In this document: positions 51,512 to 60,893 of the stretch, piece by piece
Layout: the number at the start of each line of letters is the position of its first letter
Numbering within the stretch: position 1 is the first letter of the stretch
From: a bacterium
GTDB lineage: Bacteria > Cyanobacteriota > Vampirovibrionia > Obscuribacterales > Obscuribacteraceae
DNA length: 64,000 nt
NCBI GenBank assembly: GCA_016124935.1
Contig: WGMS01000004.1
Coordinates: forward strand, 101,243-165,242
Direction of reading: 5' to 3'
The notes under the pieces: model-generated
What the model saw: the letters and a program-made list of their open reading frames with translations, nothing else
What the model was told of the DNA's origin: nothing
The model's database searches: none
Made by a program: the position numbers and the translations under genes

Positions 51512-51901
51512 TTAGCCGCAACCATCCTTGCCTTTGCAAGACTCTTTGGCGGCACCTTCGGTAGTGGTAGCGGCACCACCGTCGGCGGCTTTACCGGCTT
51601 CGCCTTCGGCAGCTTTACCGGCTTCGCCTTCGGCGGCTTTACCGGCTTCGCCTTCGGCGGCTTTACCGGCTTCGCCTTCAGTGGCTTTACCGGCTTCGCC
51701 TTCGGCAGCTTCGGTGGCTGCCGGCTTGGTTTCGGTGCTGGTGGCTTCCGGCGCAGCTTCCTGGCTCTCCGTGGTGGTAGGAGCCGTTTCGGTGGTTGCT
51801 TTATCGGCTCCACCACCGGCGCATCCGGCCAGTAATCCGGCCAGGGCGGCAGCGGTGATTGTAGCTACAGCTTTCTTGGATTTCGAGGTTTTAGGTTCCA
51901 T
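51512..51901 (-). CDS. secreted RiPP precursor-like protein with EGEAGKAA repeats and C-terminal Cys motif
   Basis: 129 residues. The ATG at 51901 has GGGAGG 8 bases upstream. A Sec-type signal (KAVATITAAALAGLLAGCAG) contains a lipobox-like LAGC, so it may be a lipoprotein. After a Thr/Glu/Ala-rich stretch come about five copies of an 8-residue unit (KAAEGEAG), then a C-terminal ESCKGKDGCG with two Cys. DUF692-linked precursors (HvfA, bufferins) have signal peptides and EGKCG or CKGxxxC motifs, and this tail fits that pattern. The repeats resemble Cys-free versions of EGKCG. The neighbouring DUF692-DUF2063 fusion downstream is the predicted modifying enzyme. Likely role: copper or metal chelation outside the cytoplasm (inference). 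Confidence 0.8.
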   Translation of the reverse strand: MEPKTSKSKKAVATITAAALAGLLAGCAGGGADKATTETAPTTTESQEAAPEATSTETKPAATEAAEGEAGKATEGEAGKAAEGEAGKAAEGEAGKAAEGEAGKAADGGAATTTEGAAKESCKGKDGCG

Positions 51902-52172
51902 CTGGAAGCCTCCCTTCAAATAAGGACTGATCTTCGTCTCTCTTTCAAGAGACGAATGACATGATATCTTACCGAGAGAACTATTCAAGCCCCCGAAATG
52001 GTCAGCCCTTTGCTCCACGTCAAAGAGGTGCCAAAAATGCGCTGTCGCGCCCTGAATCCTCAGAATAAGTGTTCGAAACACGAATTTACACTTCCGGAAA
52101 ATAAGCGGCAAAAACAGGGCAGAACCTCGGCAAATCGGGCAAAATGTAGTCAACAGCCGAGGAGATGTCATA

Positions 52173-52784
52173 GTGACAACCGTAGTCATCGTCGAGGATC
52201 ACGAAGCCACCCTCTATGGGCTGGAGGGAGCTATCTCGCGGGAGAGCGATATGGAGGTGGTGGGCACGGCATCGGATGCGGTCTCCGGTCTCGACACCGC
52301 CCGGGAGAAAAATCCGGATGTCATTCTCCTGGATCTGCATCTGCCTAATCAAGAAGGTCCTCGCTCCACGGTACGAAAGTTTCTCGAGATGAACCAATCA
52401 AAAGTAATCGTTTTTTCGGCAGAGAAAAGACGAGCTTTTGTCCAGGCCATTCTAGAGTTGGGCGTAAGCGGCTACCTGCTCAAATCAGAGCCTCTCTCTT
52501 CGGTGGTCGATGCCATCCGCAAAGTTGATGCCGGAGAAAAGCTTGTCAAATCCCAGGCTCTAGCCGAGGGCAAAGAGAAACTGACCAGGGCGGAACGGGA
52601 GATTTTGAAGCTGCTTGCCCAGGGCATGAAGTACCAGGAAATTGCCACAAACAGAAAAGCTTCGCCAGCCACGGTTAGAAAGCAATGTGAACTACTGCTT
52701 TTGAAGCTTGGTCTTGACACCCGGGAGCAATTGATCGCCTGGGCGGTAGACAACGGCTATGGCACTCTGGACAGGAAGCAATGA
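52173..52784 (+). CDS. NarL/FixJ-family response regulator
   Basis: 203 residues. Receiver domain with acidic pocket (VIVEDHEA), phospho-acceptor D54 in ILLDLHLP, and the Lys in GYLLKSEPL. The C-terminal LuxR-type HTH is LTRAEREILKLLAQGMKYQE ... SPATVRKQCELLLLKLGLDT. A GTG start at 52173 has GAGGAG 9 bases upstream. It overlaps the kinase gene by 4 bases (ATGA), so the two are a translationally coupled pair. It is divergent from the RiPP precursor gene 271 bases away; regulation of that operon is possible but unproven. Confidence 0.93.
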   Translation: MTTVVIVEDHEATLYGLEGAISRESDMEVVGTASDAVSGLDTAREKNPDVILLDLHLPNQEGPRSTVRKFLEMNQSKVIVFSAEKRRAFVQAILELGVSGYLLKSEPLSSVVDAIRKVDAGEKLVKSQALAEGKEKLTRAEREILKLLAQGMKYQEIATNRKASPATVRKQCELLLLKLGLDTREQLIAWAVDNGYGTLDRKQ

Positions 52785-54364
52785 AGCTGATTCTGGGAAG
52801 TCCTATTTTTTGGCTGGCTAAGAAAGTATCGGAGCTCTTCGCCGGTGGAGGCGAACCTTCCGAAAAGCCTGCCGTGGAAATAGAGAGCCCCTGCGCCGGC
52901 GCTGAAGAGAGAGAAAAAACAACTCCCTCTCTCATAAAAGAAAATCCCTGGAAAAACCTGGAAGACACTCACTATAGAGACCACAAAAAATGGTGCGATC
53001 ATCTGGCCGACCTGATCGGAAATATAGATCTGGAGACCTACCGGAGCCATTCTAAAAGAGGTGAATACTTTCATCTATCGGAAGGATTGAAGACCACCAC
53101 CGCACTCTCCAACTATGTATATAAGAACATGAGTCACCTGGCAGCACAGTTCAATGACGCCGCCCAGATGCGTAAGTCTGCAAAACGCGTTCGCCTTACC
53201 ATAACCGAGCACGCCATATACGATCCGACGATAACTACCGGCAAGAAAAAACCTGGTCCTAATTCAAATTTACTCTCCGAATTCAGAATTAGCAGCGCCA
53301 CCCGCAGCTTATCTATTCGTTGCGAACCGGGGAAGCTCTTTGCTTTTCTATTGCCCGCCAATGTCAATCTCGATCTCAAAAACAACGAGACCAAAGACCG
53401 ACTGAAACTGGCCATTGTCCTTGATTCCACCGGCGGTGAACGCAACTGGACGGTCAATGGGCTGCCGGTCTCGGAAGAAGAGATAACCTACCTGGCTAAA
53501 GCACTTTTGCGAGATCTGGTTATTTTATCTTGCCTGGACTATCTGGCTTATGACTCTGGCAAGAAGTTCGAACAGGTAGACAACATCCACAGAATTGGCA
53601 TCGCCCGCGGTTTCAAAGACAGCCTCTCTCTTGGCAGTGAGTTGAGCTCCGATCTGGTTAAAGACCTGGTTTTCGCCCAGCAGAACACTGTACAGAAGCT
53701 GCTGAGGCAGCAAGAAGAGACCCAGGCAAGCATAGCCCGGGACCTGCATGACACTGTACTGGCCGATTTGATGATGCTGGTGCGCAAACTGACATCCGAG
53801 CAAGAAGGCGGTCAAGAAGTAGAAGAGGCAGAGCCAGAAACAATAGACAAAGAAATGATTCTGGACACCCTGGATGAGATCTCGGTCACCATCCGCGATA
53901 TTTGCCAGGGGCTTGTCCCCAGAGACTTGAAAGACTGGGGTCTGGAGACGGTTCTAGAGGATCTGGTGGACAAAGCCGCCGAAAGAGTGGAAGCTGACTT
54001 TGCCTTTTCTGTGGAGGGCAATATTCCCGATCTGCCCTCGGCGATTCAACTGCATATCTTCCGAATTGTGCAAGAAGCCCTGAACAATATCGAGAAATAT
54101 TCAGAAGCGAGAAATGTCAAAATCCACCTGAAAAGAGAAGACGAACTCTTCACCATCGAAGTAAAAGATGACGGCAAAGGCTTCGACACAAGTGAGACTG
54201 GAAAAGACAGAGCCACCGCTTCATCCGGCGGCTTCGGTCTGCCCAGCATAAACGAACGCCTCGAGATTATCAGAGCCTATTATCCGGCCCGCCTCAAGAT
54301 AGATTCCAGCCCGGGTCGGGGAACCTCTATAAAGCTCGAGATCACGATGGAATCATTCAAATAG
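52781..54364 (+). CDS. soluble DesK/NarX-type histidine kinase
   Basis: 527 residues. The N-terminal 300 residues form a cytoplasmic sensor region without transmembrane helices and without a recognised domain. The HisKA_3 phospho-acceptor site is ASIARDLHDTVLADLMMLVR (H323), and the HATPase domain has IFRIVQEALNNIEKYSEARN, VKDDGKGFD and GGFGLPSINERLEIIRAYYP. The kinase pairs with the upstream NarL-type regulator. Being soluble, it must sense a cytoplasmic signal or a partner. Confidence 0.9.
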   Translation: MKLILGSPIFWLAKKVSELFAGGGEPSEKPAVEIESPCAGAEEREKTTPSLIKENPWKNLEDTHYRDHKKWCDHLADLIGNIDLETYRSHSKRGEYFHLSEGLKTTTALSNYVYKNMSHLAAQFNDAAQMRKSAKRVRLTITEHAIYDPTITTGKKKPGPNSNLLSEFRISSATRSLSIRCEPGKLFAFLLPANVNLDLKNNETKDRLKLAIVLDSTGGERNWTVNGLPVSEEEITYLAKALLRDLVILSCLDYLAYDSGKKFEQVDNIHRIGIARGFKDSLSLGSELSSDLVKDLVFAQQNTVQKLLRQQEETQASIARDLHDTVLADLMMLVRKLTSEQEGGQEVEEAEPETIDKEMILDTLDEISVTIRDICQGLVPRDLKDWGLETVLEDLVDKAAERVEADFAFSVEGNIPDLPSAIQLHIFRIVQEALNNIEKYSEARNVKIHLKREDELFTIEVKDDGKGFDTSETGKDRATASSGGFGLPSINERLEIIRAYYPARLKIDSSPGRGTSIKLEITMESFK

Positions 54365-54383
54365 CAAAGCCAATTGAAAAAGC

Positions 54384-55307
54384 CTACATCAAATACGGTG
54401 TCTTAGCGCGATACAAAAGACGCAGGGTCGCCTTATCGCCTTCGGAAAGATCGTTGACAACCTGGTCGACATACATGAGGTCTTCGCGATATGGACTGTG
54501 CGCTTTGATGCCCAGAGCATGACCGAACTCATGGGCGGCAGCTCCCTCCAGCCGGCCGGGCTCATGATTGACGCTCATGGAAAACTCCATCACCACCGGC
54601 TTCTGTTTATACCGAGGATCGACAAGCTGCTCCGGGGTAAAAAGCTGGGCACAGGTATTGGCACCGACTATAATACCGCCGGGACCGGTGGTGCCCTGGA
54701 AGTTGTCGGTAAAAAAAACAACCACATGGGCATCATAAGGATTATTAGTGAAACCGAAACTGAGCAGCCCTTCCTGTTGAAAGACCCTCCATTTTTCGAT
54801 GCCCGAGGCAACGGCATAGTTGGCATCCGGGCTCCAGCCCTTTGCCACCGGCAGTTGATCCAGAGGATAGCCGCTGGCGAACATCTTATAAACCTGCTCC
54901 ACCCTGGTCTCCTGTAGCTGATCGAAAGGCATTCTGGGCAGCTCCAGCCCCGGACTGATCCATACTAGAAGAGGCATTTTCTCCCGGGGCCAGCGCACCC
55001 ACTGCATATTCAGCTTCTCTTCCCCGGGATTATAAGGATCGGCATAATTCTGGGCAGTCCGACTTTCCCCTTTGGTGATGTGCAGTCCGGGTGTACTCTG
55101 AATGCCCGGTGAAGATGGAGTAAGCCGAGAAGGTCCGCCTGCCCCGACCGCAGGTCCGCTAGAGAAAGCTCCACTAGAATAGGTATTGAACTGAGCCTTA
55201 GGCAGCCTGCGATAACCGGTCTGGCAATCCGCCGACAGAAAGCCGGTCTGCAAAACCAGACAGGCTAGAGCTGTATAGATAATGGACAAAAGCCCGGACT
55301 TTTTCAT
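54384..55307 (-). CDS. secreted matrixin-like zinc metalloprotease
   Basis: 307 residues. A signal peptide (SGLLSIIYTALACLVLQTGF) is followed by a Ser/Gly-rich linker and an M10/metzincin-type catalytic domain. The zinc motif is EFGHALGIKAHSP within AAHEFGHALGIKAHSPYRED; the third His is at position 12 rather than 11 of HExxHxxGxxH. This one-residue spacing (HExxHxxGxxxHSP) occurs in many bacterial matrixin-like proteins, and the LMY Met-turn follows (REDLMYVDQ). Exported protease of unknown target. Divergent from nagB across 98 bases. Confidence 0.87.
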   Translation of the reverse strand: MKKSGLLSIIYTALACLVLQTGFLSADCQTGYRRLPKAQFNTYSSGAFSSGPAVGAGGPSRLTPSSPGIQSTPGLHITKGESRTAQNYADPYNPGEEKLNMQWVRWPREKMPLLVWISPGLELPRMPFDQLQETRVEQVYKMFASGYPLDQLPVAKGWSPDANYAVASGIEKWRVFQQEGLLSFGFTNNPYDAHVVVFFTDNFQGTTGPGGIIVGANTCAQLFTPEQLVDPRYKQKPVVMEFSMSVNHEPGRLEGAAAHEFGHALGIKAHSPYREDLMYVDQVVNDLSEGDKATLRLLYRAKTPYLM

Positions 55308-55405
55308 CCTTCCTCTAGTTTGATAGATTCACCTAATGTCCATAATATAGCAAGATATTCTCTTTTGAGTTTTTACGCTGAATACCGACAGCAGATAGAT
55401 CCCGG

Positions 55406-56095
55406 ATGCCTACAACTACCGATAAAGAAAACGCCAGCCTCCAGGCGGCCAGGGAAGTGATCGAGCAGATCAAGAAAAAGCCCCAGTCCTGCCTGGGACT
55501 GCCCACCGGCAGAACCCCCCGGGCCCTTTATCGCCATCTGATCGCCATCGCCCGGGAAGAGAATGTCGATATGACCGGGGTTCGCTTCTTCGGCTTAGAT
55601 GAATATATCGATGTCCGGAAGGAATCGGCTTTCAGGACCTATTTAGATAAAGCAATTTACCAGCCACTGGCCATCAATCCAAAAAACTGCTTCAGCCCGA
55701 TAATGATAGATGACTACGACGCATTGATAGAGCGCCAGGGCGGTCTCGACCTGACCATTCTGGGGATTGGCGGCAACGGTCATATAGCCTTCAATGAGCC
55801 CCGGACTCCGGAGTATTCCTGGACCCATTGCATCACCCTGGATGAGTCGACCAGGACGGCGAATCAAGAATTTTTCGCCCGCCCGGAGGATGTCCCCCGG
55901 AGAGCGGTGACCATGGGCATCCAGACGATCTTAGAAAGTCGCAAAATAATTCTCCTGGCTTTCTCCAAGAGCAAAATCTCTATTCTGAAAAGAGCCTTCA
56001 ATGGCTGCATAGAAGAAGCCGTGCCGGCGTCCTTCCTTACAAAACACCCGAATCTGGAGATTTATACTGATTTTGAGTTTACCTGGTTAAAATAG
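55406..56095 (+). CDS. nagB: glucosamine-6-phosphate deaminase
   Basis: Converts glucosamine-6-phosphate to fructose-6-phosphate and ammonia. 229 residues, close to the short Gram-positive form. SCLGLPTGRTPRALYRHLIA (phosphate-binding), RFFGLDEYIDV (catalytic Asp), LGIGGNGHIAFNEP (His and Glu of the active site) and SRKIILLAFSKSK are all in place. No nagA or transporter gene is adjacent. The ATG at 55406 lacks a strong ribosome binding site. Points to use of amino sugars or cell-wall recycling. Confidence 0.93.
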   Translation: MPTTTDKENASLQAAREVIEQIKKKPQSCLGLPTGRTPRALYRHLIAIAREENVDMTGVRFFGLDEYIDVRKESAFRTYLDKAIYQPLAINPKNCFSPIMIDDYDALIERQGGLDLTILGIGGNGHIAFNEPRTPEYSWTHCITLDESTRTANQEFFARPEDVPRRAVTMGIQTILESRKIILLAFSKSKISILKRAFNGCIEEAVPASFLTKHPNLEIYTDFEFTWLK

Positions 56096-56134
56096 ACGAA
56101 AGAGAGGAAATTCTGTAAATCCCGGGAGTAGCCT

Positions 56135-57061
56135 ATGAATAGCGGCAAAGAGCAGGTATCAGGATCGAAGCAGAGGAGCTGTCGAATGGAGTTCTGCTTG
56201 CTCGCACTTTTCCTGGCGACGGTTTACAGCCTCCTACTTGAATCGAACCCGGCGCTAGCGGATCCTCTACCGACGGATCTTATCCCACCCGATGTAACCC
56301 TGAGCCCCAAATCTCCTACCTCTTCCAGTTCCGCAACAAGCAGTAGCGGCAGCACAGGCTCCGCTTCCCAGGGCAATGAGAATGCCCCGGGTCTGGGCGG
56401 CAATAACCTAGGCAGAGCCAGCTATGGCGGCGCCGGAGCCGGTGCGAGATTGCCGGCAACCGGCATTGGCGCGGGCTCAGGAGCCTCTCCCCAGCCGCCT
56501 CCCTCTGGCTCCGGCGCCAATCCGATGTTCTCCGGCATCTCGCACCAGCCTAATCCCCAGGTCCCGACTCAAGCGCAGAATCAGAACCAGAGCCAGGGAC
56601 AAGACCCGGTTTGTGTGATCGATACTAATAAAGGAAAAATTACAATCAGGCTTTTCAAAGAATACGCGCCGAAAACCGTCGAGGCTTATATCAGTATGAT
56701 AAACGAGGGCTTCTACAACGGTTTGATTTTTCACCGGCACGAACCGGGTTTCGTTATTCAGGGCGGCTGCCCCAAAGGCAATGGCACCGGACTTTATATA
56801 GACCCGAAAACCAATCAGCCCAGGATGCTTTTTCTAGAGACATCACCGAATGTCAGACATAACGCCGCCGGGGTTGTGGCGATGGCGCACTTCCCTAAGA
56901 ATCCACATTCAGCCAGTTGCCAGTTCTATATCACCCTGGCTCCCCAACAGAGGCTGGATTTCAAATACACCATATTCGGTGGCGTCATAGACGGCATGGA
57001 TACGGTTTTCAAAATAACCAAAGGCGACAAGATCAACTCGATCACCATGCTAAATCAATAG
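56135..57061 (+). CDS. secreted cyclophilin-type peptidyl-prolyl isomerase
   Basis: 308 residues. N-terminal signal (FCLLALFLATVYSLLLESNP), then about 110 residues of Ser/Gly/Pro/Gln-rich low-complexity sequence, then the cyclophilin domain (TNKGKITIRLFKEYAPKTVE, GFYNGLIFHRHEPGFVIQGG, HSASCQFYITLAPQQRLDFK). The catalytic Arg (FHR) and the QFYITL segment are present. It would catalyse proline isomerisation during folding outside the cytoplasm. GGGAG lies 7 bases before the ATG. The gene follows nagB by 39 bases, but the functions are unrelated. Confidence 0.92.
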   Translation: MNSGKEQVSGSKQRSCRMEFCLLALFLATVYSLLLESNPALADPLPTDLIPPDVTLSPKSPTSSSSATSSSGSTGSASQGNENAPGLGGNNLGRASYGGAGAGARLPATGIGAGSGASPQPPPSGSGANPMFSGISHQPNPQVPTQAQNQNQSQGQDPVCVIDTNKGKITIRLFKEYAPKTVEAYISMINEGFYNGLIFHRHEPGFVIQGGCPKGNGTGLYIDPKTNQPRMLFLETSPNVRHNAAGVVAMAHFPKNPHSASCQFYITLAPQQRLDFKYTIFGGVIDGMDTVFKITKGDKINSITMLNQ

Positions 57062-57080
57062 TTCAGCCGGGTCTACCAGT

Positions 57081-58037
57081 TCAAATACTGTTGGGGTCAG
57101 CGTAGGGAGGCACGGTAACCCGGGGCTTCTGCTTCAGCATCGGTTCAGTATTTGGAATAATCAGGGGCGAGCCCTGGGGTGAGTTCTTGTTGTATCCCTC
57201 GAAGATTTTGTGCAGATCGCCTTCTAAGTACCGCATCATGTTGGAGAGGTCCTTGTTGAACTGCCGGTGAAAGTCCTGTTGAAACTGCCTGGAGTTTGGA
57301 TTCAACTCCTGCAGACTACGAAAAGGCATACCGGTGGCGGGGTCTCGACCCGCCTGGGGTAAAGGACCAGGTATGGTGCGGGGATCGCCTATTGCACCGG
57401 GAGAAATACTGGTGATATTGATCCCTACTATTTTCTTTAAACGCTCGATGCGATCAGAATAAGCCATCGCCGGACTGGGCTGACCAAAAAGCTTGGTCTC
57501 CAGCCTGTTCAAGCGCTGATCCAGGCTCTCGCTCCGATAGGTCTTCTGCAAGACGCGCCATTCCAGGGTATTCAAGACCGGATACTGACCGCTTTCGTCC
57601 CTAGAAGCACCGCCTCCGGGTAATTTTTCGGAGCCGCCACCAGACTGAGACGGGGATTGGGACTGACCGTTGCTACCGGCAGTCTTTCGGGCAGATTCTT
57701 GATCGCGCTCGACTATGGATTTTTTCAGATTCTCTAAGCGGTCCTCTACCACGCCATACTTATGACCACCGAAGATAAGAAGCTCGAGGCGCTCCACGCG
57801 CTTCTCCGGCGGATCATGATCGTAGCTGTGAAAGAAGAATCGGTCCTCCAGACTTTTCAAATCTTTCAAGTGCGCCAGGAATTCTTTGCTGGGGCTTGCC
57901 CCTGCGCTGGGGTTCAAGCCGGTGCCGGCTTGATCCGGACTGGAAGCGTCTGCCGAAAACCCTCCTGAGCCAACGCTGAAAAGCGCCAGCGAAATAGCCA
58001 GCAAGAGCTTTTTATGGAGATCTCGTCGAATGCTCAT
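57081..58037 (-). CDS. secreted protein with paired LExxLFG repeats
   Basis: 318 residues. A signal peptide (KLLLAISLALFSVGSGGFSA) and two copies of a short helical motif: FFFHSYDHDPPEKRVERLEL LIFGGHKYG and KTYRSESLDQRLNRLETK LFGQ. Similar RL..LE..LFG repeats occur in hypothetical secreted proteins of cyanobacteria and their relatives. Between them is a Ser/Gly/Gln-rich disordered stretch. The C-terminal third is Pro/Gln/Asn-rich. Function unknown. Upstream of dnaK's terminator in the minus-strand direction there is a separate gene unit. Confidence 0.72.
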   Translation of the reverse strand: MSIRRDLHKKLLLAISLALFSVGSGGFSADASSPDQAGTGLNPSAGASPSKEFLAHLKDLKSLEDRFFFHSYDHDPPEKRVERLELLIFGGHKYGVVEDRLENLKKSIVERDQESARKTAGSNGQSQSPSQSGGGSEKLPGGGASRDESGQYPVLNTLEWRVLQKTYRSESLDQRLNRLETKLFGQPSPAMAYSDRIERLKKIVGINITSISPGAIGDPRTIPGPLPQAGRDPATGMPFRSLQELNPNSRQFQQDFHRQFNKDLSNMMRYLEGDLHKIFEGYNKNSPQGSPLIIPNTEPMLKQKPRVTVPPYADPNSI

Positions 58038-58075
58038 ATCAACAGGATAACATTGAAATCAAAAAATGCTCAAGC

Positions 58076-58100
58076 AAAAGGGGCAGTGACCTGCCCCTTT
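58076..58100 (-). terminator. terminator after dnaK
   Basis: Stem AAAGGGGCAG / CTGCCCCTTT with loop GTCA, reading on the minus strand, followed by TTGCTTG. It lies 49 bases after the dnaK stop. Confidence 0.75.
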
Positions 58101-58148
58101 CATTGAATCCGGAGAATCGAATCTCTAAAGGATTCTCTAATTCACTGC

Positions 58149-60194
58149 TTATTCGTCTGTTTGACGAAACTCGGCATCGACCACCTCGTCGCCGGAAGCC
58201 GTGAATCCGGCCTCTTCGTGACCGCCGGAATCTTCGTACATTCCAGCCTGGTTATCGATTCCGGTGCCTGTGAAGGGATCATAGGGTACGTCGTCGGCCT
58301 GGGTTTCGTATCCGCCTTGATCATCCTGGTACTCGACTTCGCCGTCGGCACCGTATTCACCATCATCAGCCCACTCGTCGTCGCCTTCACCAGGAGCCGG
58401 TCTGGCTGCCTGTTGCAGAAGTACGAGAGCACCACGCAGTTCGTTCATGATCGACTTGAGCGTATCGAGGTCGGCACCGTCCTTGAGTTTTTGTCTCAAG
58501 TCCGATACAAGCATCTCTGCCCTCGATTTCTCCCCGGCCGAGACCTTTTCGCCGAGTTCTTTGATCTGACGCTCCACAGCGTAACAGATGCTGTCCCCTT
58601 CGTTGCGGACATCCGCCTCTTCTTTCCGGCTTCGGTCGTCGGAGGCATGGGACTCGGCTTCTCTGATGGCACGTTCGATGTCGTCTTTGGACATGTTGGT
58701 GCTGGCAGTGATTGTAATCTTCTGCTCTTTACCGGTTGCCTGGTCGCGGGCGGTAACGTTGAGGATACCGTTGGCATCGATATCGAAGGTAACTTCGATC
58801 TTCGGTTGCCCCCGGGAAGCCGGCGCAATCCCGTCGAGACGGAAGTTGCCCAGAAGTTTGTTATCTCTTGCCATCGGACGCTCACCCTGGAAGACATAAA
58901 TGTCTACAGCGGTCTGACCGTCTTCGGCGGTGGAGAATACTTCGGTCTTTCTGGTGGGAATTGTGGTGTTGCGCTCGACCAGCTTGGTCATAACGCCGCC
59001 CATGGTCTCGATACCCAGCGAAAGCGGAGTAACGTCGAGCAGCACCACCCCTTTGACTTCACCACCGAGGACACCGGCCTGGATGGCGGCACCCACCGAG
59101 ACTACTTCATCAGGGTTGACGGTCTGGTTCGGCTCTTTACCACCGGTGAGACTGGCAACCAGGGCCTGAACGGCGGGAATTCTTGTGGAACCACCCACCA
59201 GTACAACTTCATCGAGGGCTTCGAAACTGAGCTTGGCGTCTTTGAGCGCCTGCTCCATGGGAGCGCGGCAACGCTCGACCAGATGCCTGGTCAATTCATC
59301 GAAACGAGCCCGGGTGAGAGTCATCTCCAGGTGCTTGGGACCGGAGGTGTCTGCTGTGATGAAGGGTAGCGAGATGTTGGTCTCTGTAACCGACGAGAGC
59401 TCGATTTTGGCTTTCTCGGCGGCTTCGGTGAGACGCTGGAGAGCCTGTCTATCTTTGCGAAGATCTATGCCTTCAAGATTAGTGAACTCATCGGCAACCC
59501 AGCTGACTATGCAGTGGTCGAAATCGTCTCCTCCCAGGTGGGTGTCACCGGAGGTGGACTTGACTTCGAAAACACCGTCACCGACTTCCAGAATCGAAAC
59601 GTCGAATGTACCGCCGCCGAGGTCGAATACAAGAATGACTTCGTTGTCCTTCTTGTCCATACCATAGGCAAGCGCCGCCGCTGTCGGCTCGTTGATGATG
59701 CGCAGCACATCGAGACCGGCGATGGTGCCGGCATTCTTCGTAGACTGACGTTGTGAATCATTGAAATACGCAGGTACGGTAATGACCGCCCCGGTGACTT
59801 TCTCGCCGAGATACTTCTCGGCGTCCTCTTTGAGCTTGCGGAGTATCATTGCGGATATCTCTTCCGGCGAATAATCCTTGCCCTGGATAGAGACTTTACA
59901 GCCGCCGTCCACGCCTTCTTTGACGTTGTACGAAACCAGTTTCTTTTCGGAATCGACTTCGGAAAAGCGACGACCCATGAATCGTTTAATTGAATAAACG
60001 GTATTCTCTGGGTTCAGCACCGCCTGACGGCGAGCAAGCTGGCCAACCAATCGCTCGCCGGACTTGGTGAACGCCACCACCGAGGGGGTGGTGCGACCGC
60101 CTTCGGCATTGGATATGACCGTAGGTTGTCCACCTTCCATGACGGCGACAACTGAGTTTGTGGTTCCTAGGTCAATGCCTACAGATTTACCCAT
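58149..60194 (-). CDS. dnaK: molecular chaperone DnaK (Hsp70)
   Basis: 681 residues. The ATPase domain starts [20 protein letters not shown] and contains [33 protein letters not shown] and [20 protein letters not shown]. The substrate-binding part includes [20 protein letters not shown]. The C-terminal 60 residues are unusually acidic and Gly-rich ([20 protein letters not shown]), ending [13 protein letters not shown]. DnaJ and GrpE genes are not adjacent. A -10-like TATAAT lies about 49 bases before the start; no CIRCE operator is visible. GGAG lies 11 bases before the ATG. Confidence 0.98.
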   Translation of the reverse strand: MGKSVGIDLGTTNSVVAVMEGGQPTVISNAEGGRTTPSVVAFTKSGERLVGQLARRQAVLNPENTVYSIKRFMGRRFSEVDSEKKLVSYNVKEGVDGGCKVSIQGKDYSPEEISAMILRKLKEDAEKYLGEKVTGAVITVPAYFNDSQRQSTKNAGTIAGLDVLRIINEPTAAALAYGMDKKDNEVILVFDLGGGTFDVSILEVGDGVFEVKSTSGDTHLGGDDFDHCIVSWVADEFTNLEGIDLRKDRQALQRLTEAAEKAKIELSSVTETNISLPFITADTSGPKHLEMTLTRARFDELTRHLVERCRAPMEQALKDAKLSFEALDEVVLVGGSTRIPAVQALVASLTGGKEPNQTVNPDEVVSVGAAIQAGVLGGEVKGVVLLDVTPLSLGIETMGGVMTKLVERNTTIPTRKTEVFSTAEDGQTAVDIYVFQGERPMARDNKLLGNFRLDGIAPASRGQPKIEVTFDIDANGILNVTARDQATGKEQKITITASTNMSKDDIERAIREAESHASDDRSRKEEADVRNEGDSICYAVERQIKELGEKVSAGEKSRAEMLVSDLRQKLKDGADLDTLKSIMNELRGALVLLQQAARPAPGEGDDEWADDGEYGADGEVEYQDDQGGYETQADDVPYDPFTGTGIDNQAGMYEDSGGHEEAGFTASGDEVVDAEFRQTDE

Positions 60195-60242
60195 ATCTTT
60201 GAAACTCCCTCTACTCCACGAGTTAAGGCTGGAGACCCCAAA

Positions 60243-60248
60243 ATTATA
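60243..60248 (-). promoter_or_regulatory. -10 box upstream of dnaK
   Basis: A perfect TATAAT on the minus strand, 49 bases from the dnaK start. No good -35 box at normal spacing and no CIRCE inverted repeat, so the heat-shock control here is not evident from sequence. Confidence 0.45.
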
Positions 60249-60814
60249 CTTGGGTTAATTAGCTTTGCCGGTCTATCTTCCTAAAATATCGAGAGGATGC
60301 CAGCCAACCTGATTCCAACGACATATATTTAGGTCGATCATGCCCATACTCTCCGCCGAATCTACTAACTTTATTAAAGGATTTATATTCAATGATCCGA
60401 CGGAACGAATATATTGTGCCCACTAAAGGCAATTATTGACCAGACCCCCTACAAATAGACACGATAGTACGATGTCAATCTGTGCGGATCCTTCCCGAGA
60501 AGCTAATTTACAGTGTTTTTCACAATTTTAAAATAGTGACTCTTCCGCTTGATAAGACAATTTATCAGGCTGAAACTTTCCAACCGAGTCGAAGTGAATC
60601 AAAGGAAAGGAGACCTGAGTGAAATAGCCACAGGTGCCTACCTCGACCGGGATCGTCCTGGCTGCGCTCCGATCAGACTCTCTGAAAACTTCTCGCCGTC
60701 GCCTAGATTAAATCTTGTAATCCTGGCAACTATAGTAGTTTCCAGGGTCAGAAAAAACTCTGCCTCAGTCTGATAACTAAAACCACCTGAAAGGAGATAA
60801 GTAGAGAGGCAGGC
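60249..60814. other. long intergenic region upstream of dnaK
   Basis: About 570 bases, AT-richer than the surroundings, without a convincing gene. A 74-codon plus-strand frame (60549-60773) has no Shine-Dalgarno sequence and poor protein character. No RNA or mobile element seen. Confidence 0.45.
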
Positions 60815-60867
60815 AATCTGAATCTGAATCTGAATCTGAATCTGAATCCGAATCCGAATCCGAATCT
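60815..60867 (+). repeat. hexanucleotide tandem repeat (AATCTG/AATCCG)
   Basis: About eight units with period 6: five AATCTG followed by three AATCCG. Read on the minus strand it could encode alternating Ser-Asp, but no ORF of note carries it. It lies just after the stop of the minus-strand UlaG-like gene. A variable-number locus is plausible. Confidence 0.7.
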
Positions 60868-60893
60868 CGACTCGCGCCTACCTTTTTAAATGC

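Noticed and set aside
60195..60300. CIRCE heat-shock operator before dnaK
   Set aside because: No TTAGCACTC/GAGTGCTAA inverted repeat is present; only a -10-like box.
60549..60773. 74-codon open frame upstream of dnaK
   Set aside because: No ribosome binding site and poor protein character.
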